From NCBI GenBank assembly GCA_937919165.1, contig CALFPO010000083.1:1-18448 (forward strand): 18,448 bases of DNA, written 5' to 3'. Under the pieces are notes generated by a model. It saw only the letters and a program-made list of their open reading frames with translations. It did no database searches and was not told where the DNA came from. The translations under genes were made by a program, and so were the position numbers. This document shows, in pieces, positions 12,677 to 18,448 of the stretch (position 1 is its first letter; every line of letters begins with the position of its first letter). Source of the stretch: an uncultured Bacillota bacterium. GTDB taxonomy: Bacteria; Bacillota_I; Bacilli_A; Erysipelotrichales; Erysipelotrichaceae.

Positions 12677-13609
12677 ATGGAAAGAATACCTATTTGGATA
12701 GATACCGATACTGGTGTAGATGATGCGGTAGCTTTGCTGCTGGCACTCAAGCTTGACAAGCTTGACATCAAAGGCGTGTCAGCTGTAGCTGGCAATTCAA
12801 CCTTGGACAATACCTTCAGGAATGCCCGTGACGTATTGTCTCTGGCAGAAAGAGAAGACATCAAGGTCTACGCTGGTGCCGATAGGCCTCTGGTCAAGGA
12901 ACTTAGGACCTCGGTCATTGCCCATGGCGATAATGGCCTAGGCAACGCGATCATTCCTGCCAGCAAGGCTCCAATCGAAGAAGAGAATGCCTATGACGCA
13001 TTATATGAATGCGCCAAAGCTCTTGAGGGAGAGCTGGTGCTTGTGACCATTGGCCCATTGACCAATGTGGCCATTGCCATCGCCAAGCATCCTGATATTG
13101 TCGACTACATCAAGGAGATCGACATGATGGGCGGAGCTGCCGATGGAGGAAATGTTACCCCATGCGCTGAATTCAATGTGTTTGTCGATCCGCATGCAGC
13201 CGAGAATGTCTTCAAGTCAGGCATCAAGATCAATATGTTTGGCTTGGATGTGACGCTCAAGGCTTTACTCAATATTAATGATATTGAAGAGATCAGAAGC
13301 TATGGTAACAAGGCTTCAAAGCTCTTTGCGGATTCAACCCCATTGCTGCAGAAGCTATATGAGAACCATGTCAATCCTGGACTTTGCGAACATGACAGCT
13401 GTCCTATCATGTATCTGGCATATCCAGAGATGTTTGTGGGCAAGGAATGTGGTGTGTATTGCGAGACGCAGGGCAACCTGACGATGGGCAAGACCGTCAC
13501 TGACCTATGGACAGATTATAAGTATGAGGACCGCCACTGCAAGGTTTTCCTTGATGTAGATAGGGAAGCATTTGCGGACAAAATAAAAGAAATATACAGA
13601 TCATATTAG
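12677..13609 (+). CDS. Nucleoside hydrolase (IUNH family), second copy
   Basis: A 310-residue paralogue of the preceding hydrolase. It has the standard calcium motif IDTDTGVDDA, then VIAHGDNGLGNA, VTIGPLTNVA, CAEFNVFVDPHAA and CEHDSCPIM, so all catalytic positions look present. Start ATG 12677 lies one base past the stop of the first copy (TAAGATG), with GGGAGA as ribosome site; a longer frame reaching 12422 lies inside the first copy and is rejected. The two copies share layout but differ clearly in sequence (DGDPGHDDA against DTDTGVDDA), so they are old duplicates or separate acquisitions, perhaps with different base preference (inference). The aminopeptidase gene follows after 12 bases. 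Confidence 0.94.
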   Translation: MERIPIWIDTDTGVDDAVALLLALKLDKLDIKGVSAVAGNSTLDNTFRNARDVLSLAEREDIKVYAGADRPLVKELRTSVIAHGDNGLGNAIIPASKAPIEEENAYDALYECAKALEGELVLVTIGPLTNVAIAIAKHPDIVDYIKEIDMMGGAADGGNVTPCAEFNVFVDPHAAENVFKSGIKINMFGLDVTLKALLNINDIEEIRSYGNKASKLFADSTPLLQKLYENHVNPGLCEHDSCPIMYLAYPEMFVGKECGVYCETQGNLTMGKTVTDLWTDYKYEDRHCKVFLDVDREAFADKIKEIYRSY

Positions 13610-13621
13610 GAGGAGAAGATT

Positions 13622-14995
13622 ATGAGTGAGAATGCTTGGAAGAAGTATCAGGGAAAGAACATCAAGAAGGTAATGGATTTCTGTGAGGGATATAAGACCT
13701 TTCTGGGAAATGCCAAGACCGAAAGAGAATCGGTAACTGAGGCCATAAAGGATGCCAAGAAAGCCGGTTTCAAGGAATTCAAGAAGGTTAGCAAGATCAA
13801 GGCTGGCGACAAGTTCTATTTTGATAATCGCGGCAAGTCATTGGCTTTGTTTGTGGTAGGAAGCAAGGACATCGAAGATGGCATGAACATCCTTGGCGCC
13901 CATATCGATTCGCCAAGACTTGACCTTAAGCCAGTTCCTCTATATGAGGACAATGGTCTTGTACTGTTTGATACCCACTACTATGGAGGCATCAAGAAGT
14001 ATCAGTGGACTGCTTTGCCATTGGCGCTGCATGGTGTCGTATGCAAGAAGGATGGAAGCACCATCGTAATCAATATCGGCGAGAAGGATGATGATGCCGT
14101 ACTGGAGATCTCTGATCTGCTTCCACATCTGGCAAAGGACCAGATGCAGAAGAATGCTGCATCTGTCATTGAAGGCGATGACCTCAATGCGCTTGTAGGT
14201 TCTATTCCAGCCAAGGAAAACAAAGATGAGAAGGAACTGGTCAAGGCCAATATCCTTTCGATCCTGAAGAAGGAATATGGCATTGAAGAGGACGACTTCA
14301 CTTCAGCTGAACTGGAGCTTGTGCCTGCCGGAAAGCCACGCGATCTGGGCTTGGATAGAAGCATGATTCTTGGCTATGGCCATGACGATAGAATCTGTGC
14401 CTATACATCATTAGAGGCCATTCTCGATATGGATAAGCCTGAAAGGACATCAGTATGCATCCTGACCGATAAGGAAGAGATCGGTTCAGTTGGTTCAACC
14501 GGTGCTGAATCTTCATTCTTCGAGAACTGCGTTGCGGAACTGATCAATGTTCAAGGCGGCTACAACGATCTCAAGCTGAGACATGCCTTGGAGAGATCAC
14601 GCATGCTGTCATCGGATGTAACGGTTGCGGTAGACCCTAACTTCCCAGGCGTTACGGAAGCCAAGAATGCGGCAAGATTCGGAAATGGCATCGCTTTCTG
14701 CAAGTATACAGGCTCAAGAGGCAAGAGCGGTTCCAATGATGCGCCAGCTGAATTCGTTGCCAAGGTCAAGAAGGCAATGGATGATAATGGTGTATCATAT
14801 CAGTTCTGCGAACTTGGCAAGGTTGACCAGGGCGGCGGCGGAACGATCGCCTTTGTGCTAGGCAACAAGAATATGGATGTATTGGATGCCGGCATCGCTT
14901 TGCAGAATATGCACGCTCCATACGAGTCCGCTTCCAAGGTAGATATCTATGAGGCATATCTTGCCTACAAGGCATTCCTCAAGGACATGAAATAA
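13622..14995 (+). CDS. M18-family aminopeptidase
   Basis: A 457-residue zinc aminopeptidase of the M18 (aspartyl aminopeptidase/ApeB/Lap4) family that trims N-terminal residues from peptides in the cytoplasm. The co-catalytic metal site is traceable: H94-x-D96 in LGAHIDSPRL, the Asp in GHDDRI, the adjacent Glu pair in DKEEIGS, a further Asp in the AVDP region, and the late His in NMHAPYESAS. The Gly-rich VDQGGGGT stretch is also typical. Length is normal. AGGAGGAG overlaps the end of the previous gene's stop, placing it in the hydrolase operon. Its TAA shares a base with the ATG of the next gene. Confidence 0.95.
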   Translation: MSENAWKKYQGKNIKKVMDFCEGYKTFLGNAKTERESVTEAIKDAKKAGFKEFKKVSKIKAGDKFYFDNRGKSLALFVVGSKDIEDGMNILGAHIDSPRLDLKPVPLYEDNGLVLFDTHYYGGIKKYQWTALPLALHGVVCKKDGSTIVINIGEKDDDAVLEISDLLPHLAKDQMQKNAASVIEGDDLNALVGSIPAKENKDEKELVKANILSILKKEYGIEEDDFTSAELELVPAGKPRDLGLDRSMILGYGHDDRICAYTSLEAILDMDKPERTSVCILTDKEEIGSVGSTGAESSFFENCVAELINVQGGYNDLKLRHALERSRMLSSDVTVAVDPNFPGVTEAKNAARFGNGIAFCKYTGSRGKSGSNDAPAEFVAKVKKAMDDNGVSYQFCELGKVDQGGGGTIAFVLGNKNMDVLDAGIALQNMHAPYESASKVDIYEAYLAYKAFLKDMK

Positions 14996-16092
14996 TGATC
15001 GTACTCTACGACGAATCCATCTTGGCCTATGTCGCATCGATCAGAAAGTATTTTGGGCTTTCTTCAAGCTATGAGGCAAACAGAAAATTCTCTGCATTGC
15101 TGAATGAAAGAAAGCCTGAGAAGATCTTCATGATTCTGATTGATGGCATGGGTTCCAACCTTATAAAGAAGAAGCTTCCAGAAGATTCTTTCCTAAGAAG
15201 GAATATGGCTTTCGAGACCGCTTCCGTCTTTCCGCCAACCACTACGGCTGCCACAACCTCTATCCAGAATGGCAAGGCGCCTAACGAGAATGGATGGCTT
15301 GGATGGACACAGTATCTCAAGGAAGTCGATGACATCATCATACCTTTCTATGGGTCAAGCTACTATGATGACATCGATTACGGAAGCGATATCTTTGAAA
15401 GATGCGTTCCGGTTGCGCGTACCGATGCCGAACTCAACATGCTTGGAATCAATGCGACGACTGTCTTCCCGGACTTCAAGCATAATGGCTGCAAGAGCTT
15501 TGATGAGATGTGCAGCCGCCTGATCGACTATTCTCATCACGAGACATACGAATATGTATATGCCTATTGGGATCGTTATGATACCTATATGCATAGGCAT
15601 GGACCTAGCTCAAAGGTCTGCGATGCCTATCTGAGATATATCGATGCCGAACTTGAAAGACTTGCGGAAAACATCAGCGAGAAGACAATGCTGGTGATTG
15701 TGGCTGACCATGGACAGATTGATGTGAAGGAGACATACAATCTCTGCGGATCGAAGTATGACAAATACTTTTCTATGCGCCCTTCGCTTGAACCAAGAGC
15801 CCAGACCTTCTTCATCAAGGAAGGCATGGAGGATGAATTCGAGAAGTCATTTAAGGAAGAATTTGAAGATCGTTTCGTATTGCTCAGTCGTCAGGAAGTA
15901 TTGGAGACAAAGCTATTCGGCGATCATGAAAGCGGCAAGCGCTTTGAAGAATTCTTGGGCGACTATCTGGCCATAGCAAAAAGTGGCACAGTCTTCACCT
16001 ATCAGAAGAATCTCTCCTTCATAATGAAGGGCCAGCATGCCGGAATGTGCGAAGATGAACTGATGGTTCCGGTCGTAGTATATCAGAAATAG
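14995..16092 (+). CDS. Type I phosphodiesterase / nucleotide pyrophosphatase-like (alkaline phosphatase superfamily)
   Basis: A 365-residue protein of the alkaline phosphatase superfamily, phosphodiesterase/nucleotide pyrophosphatase branch. Members hydrolyse phosphodiester or pyrophosphate bonds using two zinc ions and a Thr nucleophile. Visible: D50 in ILIDGMGSN, the Thr run in FPPTTTAATTS (about 79-88, nucleophile), Asp/His ligands in YWDRYDTYMHRHG, D-H in IVADHGQ, and the late His in GQHAGMC. No signal peptide is seen, whereas many relatives are exported, so an internal substrate is likely. It overlaps the aminopeptidase by one base (TAATG), so coupled translation is expected. Next to nucleoside hydrolases it could supply nucleotides or dephosphorylated products; that is inference. 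Confidence 0.9.
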   Translation: MIVLYDESILAYVASIRKYFGLSSSYEANRKFSALLNERKPEKIFMILIDGMGSNLIKKKLPEDSFLRRNMAFETASVFPPTTTAATTSIQNGKAPNENGWLGWTQYLKEVDDIIIPFYGSSYYDDIDYGSDIFERCVPVARTDAELNMLGINATTVFPDFKHNGCKSFDEMCSRLIDYSHHETYEYVYAYWDRYDTYMHRHGPSSKVCDAYLRYIDAELERLAENISEKTMLVIVADHGQIDVKETYNLCGSKYDKYFSMRPSLEPRAQTFFIKEGMEDEFEKSFKEEFEDRFVLLSRQEVLETKLFGDHESGKRFEEFLGDYLAIAKSGTVFTYQKNLSFIMKGQHAGMCEDELMVPVVVYQK

Positions 16093-16113
16093 CTTCATAT
16101 ACTAGCAAATAGA

Positions 16114-16137
16114 AAAAAGCCCAGTTTTGGGCTTTTT
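16114..16137 (+). terminator. Strong terminator at the end of the hydrolase operon
   Basis: A 10-bp stem (16114-16123 with 16128-16137) includes A/T runs, with a GTTT loop, so it could act in both directions. It closes the four-gene operon. Confidence 0.85.
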
Positions 16138-16144
16138 GCATAAC

Positions 16145-16153
16145 TGATATAAT
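16145..16153 (+). promoter_or_regulatory. Extended -10 promoter of the second GNAT gene
   Basis: TGATATAAT at 16145-16153 is an extended -10 box, identical to the one before deoD. No good -35 is visible. The leader would be about 33 bases, with AAAGGA before ATG 16193. Confidence 0.55.
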
Positions 16154-16192
16154 CTATCTGTAGCTGTATGCATTATTGAGAAAGGATCGACG

Positions 16193-16567
16193 ATGATAAG
16201 AGAAGCCAGGAAAGATGATTATGGAAGACTTCTGGAACTGTGCGTTCTGGAGGGCTGGAAGACACAGAAAGATAGGCCAGAGAATTTCTTTGCGGCTTTG
16301 GATAGCAGCTTGAGTCTTGTGTATGAAAAGGATGATAAGATTGTGGGCTTTGCCAGAGCCATCAGCGATGGCCATCTTACGACCTATCTCTGCGAACTGG
16401 TGGTTGATAAAGAGTATCGCCATCAGGGCATAGCTACCAGTCTTATTGATGAGGTCTTCAACAGATACCCTGAAGGAAGGATGGAACTTCTGTCATCTTG
16501 CGACATCTTCTATGAGAAGCTTGGCTTCAATAAGGTAGGCAATGGCTTTAGGCTCTTGAAGCATTGA
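16193..16567 (+). CDS. GNAT-family N-acetyltransferase (short)
   Basis: A 124-residue acetyltransferase-fold protein. MIREARKDDYGRLLELC is the usual first strand and helix. DKIVGFARAISDG and TTYLCELVVDKEYRHQGIATSLIDEVF hold the acetyl-CoA-binding Q/R-x-x-G-I-A motif A, and IFYEKLGFNKVGNGFRLLK is the closing motif. Length is at the short end of the family but all core motifs are there. Ribosome site AAAGGA precedes the ATG. The next gene has its own -10 box, so this may be monocistronic. Target unknown; resemblance to small stand-alone GNATs with unassigned roles. Confidence 0.88.
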   Translation: MIREARKDDYGRLLELCVLEGWKTQKDRPENFFAALDSSLSLVYEKDDKIVGFARAISDGHLTTYLCELVVDKEYRHQGIATSLIDEVFNRYPEGRMELLSSCDIFYEKLGFNKVGNGFRLLKH

Positions 16568-16572
16568 TGTAC

Positions 16573-16590
16573 TATAATAGAGAAAAGGGG
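16573..16590 (+). promoter_or_regulatory. -10 box and ribosome site before the Fic-like gene
   Basis: TATAAT (16573-16578) lies shortly after the GNAT stop. AAAGGGG (16584-16590) is 8 bases before ATG 16599, near the expected 5' end of the transcript. No clear -35. Confidence 0.45.
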
Positions 16591-16598
16591 AAATCGTC

Positions 16599-17162
16599 AT
16601 GAACAACAAATATGTGCTTAGCAGAGGACAGAATGTAAGATATGTCAAGGAACACCTGGATGAATTCATCGCCAACAACATGGCCCTATCGCGCTATGAG
16701 AAGGATGATCCGTTCTATGGTAAGGCCTATGACAATTTTGTGAAGTCTTTCGACTATATCCTGAACAATCAGGATGTCGAGAATGACTATCACTGCCTGT
16801 TGACGCTCCATGACATTCTGATGGATGGACTTGATGATGGCATCAAGAGCGAACTTACATCTGAGCAGATTGAAGAGCTGAGCTCCATGATCAATCAGCC
16901 AGCCAAAAGCAATATGGAGATTGCGATCGATGTGATGCTTTACATATTGGAGAAACGGCTGTTTACCGATGGTGACGTCAGAGCCGCCTTGGCTTTTGCG
17001 AATAAGCTGATGGTCGACAATGGCTGCGGCTTCATTACGATTCTTCCTGATAAGAAAGACATATTCAGAGCGAAGCTGAAGGACTATAAGGAGACCGGCA
17101 ATACCGATATCAAGCTATGGATCTATCAGTACTGCATCAAGGGTCCTAAACTGGAGTACTAG
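16599..17162 (+). CDS. Fic-domain-like protein with degenerate active-site motif
   Basis: A 187-residue protein I read as a diverged Fic-domain protein, from layout rather than from a strong motif. LLTLHDILMDGLDDG resembles the helix before the Fic core. IAIDVMLYILEKRLFTDGDVRAALAFANKLMVDNGCG occupies the place of the active-site loop and following helix, and ETGNTDIKLWIYQYCIKG is a typical Fic C-terminal helix. The canonical H-x-F-x-D/E-G-N-x-R becomes R120-L-F-T-D-G-D126-V-R128, so the catalytic His and the Asn are replaced and the usual GxLR upstream motif is absent. It is probably catalytically inactive, or uses altered chemistry. A ribosome site (AAAGGGG) and intact frame suggest it is expressed. 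The ECF S-component gene follows directly after its stop. Confidence 0.6.
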   Translation: MNNKYVLSRGQNVRYVKEHLDEFIANNMALSRYEKDDPFYGKAYDNFVKSFDYILNNQDVENDYHCLLTLHDILMDGLDDGIKSELTSEQIEELSSMINQPAKSNMEIAIDVMLYILEKRLFTDGDVRAALAFANKLMVDNGCGFITILPDKKDIFRAKLKDYKETGNTDIKLWIYQYCIKGPKLEY

Positions 17163-17738
17163 ATGACAAACAAGAAAGTGGTCAGGCTGACGATTACGGC
17201 ATTGATGGCGGCGCTATGCTATGTGGCGTTCTCGTTTCTGCAGATAAAGATTCCAACACCAGCCGGCTATAGTTCGTTCCATCTGGGCAATGTATTTCTG
17301 GCACTGGCAGCTATGATACTGGGTGGCATTCCAGGCGGCATTGCCGGATCTATCGGCATGGGAATTGGCGATCTATTGGATCCGGCCTATGTGGTGACGG
17401 CACCTAAGACCTTGTTTCTGAAATTCACGATCGGCTTTGTGACCGGCTATATGGCCCACAAGGTCTTCAGGATAAATGAGCTTGAGGGAATGAATCTCAA
17501 GAAGAAGGCGGCTATGTCGATTGGGGCAGGCGCTCTATACAATATTGTTGCTGAACCGCTTGTCTCATTTCTCTACTACAAGATCATGTTGGGAAACGAG
17601 ACCAAGGCCATGAGCTATCTGGTGGCAGCTAAATGGATCACCACCAGCATCAATGCTCTGCTGACATTCGTCATCGCAACTGTGCTGTATCTGGAACTTA
17701 GAAGAAGGATGCCTTCGATAAAAGAATTAAGTGATTGA
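17163..17738 (+). CDS. ECF transporter S component (substrate-binding membrane subunit)
   Basis: A 191-residue membrane protein of the ECF-type vitamin transporters. S components bind a vitamin or related micronutrient and work with a shared energising module (EcfA1, EcfA2, EcfT) encoded elsewhere. About six hydrophobic helices are visible. The N-terminal LTITALMAALCYVAF holds the small-residue A-x-x-x-A pattern used to contact EcfT. FHLGNVFLALAAMILGGIPGGIAGSIGMGIGDLLDP is the characteristic loop and helix. The sequence does not say which vitamin is carried. ATG follows the preceding stop with no gap, and GGAG is 7 bases upstream. A terminator overlaps the end of the gene. Confidence 0.9.
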   Translation: MTNKKVVRLTITALMAALCYVAFSFLQIKIPTPAGYSSFHLGNVFLALAAMILGGIPGGIAGSIGMGIGDLLDPAYVVTAPKTLFLKFTIGFVTGYMAHKVFRINELEGMNLKKKAAMSIGAGALYNIVAEPLVSFLYYKIMLGNETKAMSYLVAAKWITTSINALLTFVIATVLYLELRRRMPSIKELSD

Positions 17739-17739
17739 A

Positions 17740-17761
17740 AAAAGGTCCGTAAGGACCTTTT
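17740..17761. terminator. Bidirectional terminator between ECF S component and TraB-family gene
   Basis: A 9-bp stem (17740-17748 with 17753-17761) has a GTAA loop. T residues follow strongly on the minus strand and weakly on plus. The minus-strand gene's stop (17760-17762) lies in the stem. Confidence 0.8.
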
Positions 17762-18448
17762 AGATTGACTCTATGAATTTTCTGACGATATCGATGCCCG
17801 ATATGAAGGTTCCAAGCGAGGAGAACAGATTGGCCAAGAGCACCAGAATCAGTATCCTTGTGACTCTATTCTTCCAGAAGCCTTTTAGGGTTGAGGTATC
17901 TTCGGCGATATCCTCGAAATCCTTGACCTTAGGCTTTCTGACCATCGCTTCCACAAGACCCGCAAAGAAGCCAGAGGCCATGAGCGGATTCAATGATGTG
18001 ATTGGAGCCGTGATGAAGGCTGTAAGGATAGAAAGCGGATGGCCTAAGGCAATCAGCGTTCCTATCGCTGAAAGTGTGCCATTCCACAGAATCCATGACT
18101 TGATCTGGGATAGTCCCATCTCACGATTGGTGAAGATGGTATAGGCAATCATCAAGATGATGGCTGCCGGTATGATCCATTTGGTCAATGAACCAAGGCC
18201 TTTCTTCTTGCCGGTCTCATCAAGCTTATCGGTATCGACCTCTGTATCAAGATACTTCTTGATGCCGATCGAATGGGCGGCACCGATGATGGCGACGATC
18301 TTCTTTCCGGGAGCAGTCTTGATCTTCTGGCAGAGATACATGTCTCTTTCATCGACCAGAACATGCTTGACGGTCGGGAATTCCTTTCCTATGTCCAGAA
18401 GCGCTGCCTCTAGGGCATCGGCTTCCTTGCGCTTGGCGATATCTTCTT
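17760..18448 (-). CDS. TraB-family (pheromone-shutdown-like) membrane protein, 5' part outside window
   Basis: The last 229 residues of a TraB/PrgY-family protein; the frame stays open to the window edge, so the start is missing. The family is named after an enterococcal protein that limits pheromone signalling, but most bacterial homologues have no proven role and a protease-like fold is suspected. Visible: KHVLVDERDMYLCQKI, followed by IVAIIGAAHSIGI, the conserved C-terminal end of the soluble domain with its G-x-x-H motif. Then come a Lys/Asp-rich linker and several hydrophobic helices, around LTKWIIPAAIILMIAYTIF, the long SAIGTLIALGHPLSILTAFITAP region, and RILILVLLANLFSSLGTFI. ITSLNPLMASGFFAG matches the membrane region of this family. 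An internal ATG at 18341 is not the true start. Confidence 0.88.
   Translation of the reverse strand, partial: EDIAKRKEADALEAALLDIGKEFPTVKHVLVDERDMYLCQKIKTAPGKKIVAIIGAAHSIGIKKYLDTEVDTDKLDETGKKKGLGSLTKWIIPAAIILMIAYTIFTNREMGLSQIKSWILWNGTLSAIGTLIALGHPLSILTAFITAPITSLNPLMASGFFAGLVEAMVRKPKVKDFEDIAEDTSTLKGFWKNRVTRILILVLLANLFSSLGTFISGIDIVRKFIESI

Noticed and set aside
12214..12864. Minus-strand frame of 216 codons across the two nucleoside hydrolases
   Set aside because: A shadow of the two hydrolase genes: Ser/Leu-rich translation without motifs and no start signals.
1..18448. CRISPR array, insertion sequence, prophage or riboswitch
   Set aside because: I saw no regularly spaced repeats, transposase, integrase, phage genes or recognisable riboswitch core on either strand.

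Overview
The window looks like chromosomal DNA of a Gram-positive bacterium of the Bacillota. An Erysipelotrichia-like lineage is my guess from gene content and style; no rRNA or marker gene fixes it. Genes use the standard bacterial code (TGA is a normal stop at several ends), many have AGGAGG-type ribosome sites, and most of the window is about 45-48% GC. Two stretches are clearly more AT-rich: positions 1 to about 900 and about 2080 to 3300.

Left part (1-3378). The 3' end of a pyruvate kinase gene that stops without the usual C-terminal domain is followed by a two-helix membrane protein of DUF3592 type. Then comes a minus-strand tRNA operon, transcribed Tyr-Gln-Lys-Gly, with a good promoter and terminator. 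A plus-strand metallo-beta-lactamase-fold hydrolase follows, then a RelB/DinJ-type antitoxin fused by a TAATG overlap to a Fic/DOC toxin gene broken by two nonsense codons and a frameshift.

Middle part (3379-8801). scpA, scpB and a Cof-type HAD phosphatase form an overlapping operon for the condensin accessory proteins plus a sugar-phosphatase-like enzyme. A minus-strand DUF523 gene converges on it and is divergent from an Mrp/NBP35-type iron-sulfur carrier ATPase whose N-terminus carries three tandem four-cysteine units. Then come an Sfp-type phosphopantetheinyl transferase, a tRNA-Trp, a GNAT acetyltransferase and a small zinc-ribbon membrane protein.

Right part (8802-18448). This is a nucleoside and peptide salvage district: purine nucleoside phosphorylase (deoD), an M19 dipeptidase, adenosine deaminase on the minus strand, and divergent from it an operon of two nucleoside hydrolases, an M18 aminopeptidase and a nucleotide pyrophosphatase/phosphodiesterase-like enzyme. 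Together these could take nucleotides and nucleosides to free bases, and small peptides to amino acids. After a strong terminator come a second GNAT, a Fic-like protein with an eroded active site, an ECF-transporter S component and, on the minus strand, the 3' part of a TraB-family membrane protein running off the window.

Most noteworthy: (i) four genes have TATAAT only 6-10 bases before the start codon and no Shine-Dalgarno sequence, which suggests leaderless mRNAs; (ii) the triplicated cysteine unit on Mrp; (iii) an apparently intact antitoxin beside a dead Fic toxin, plus a second degenerate Fic gene; (iv) terminators that embed stop codons and serve converging genes. I see no CRISPR array, insertion sequence, riboswitch or phage module, and no clearly new multi-gene system.
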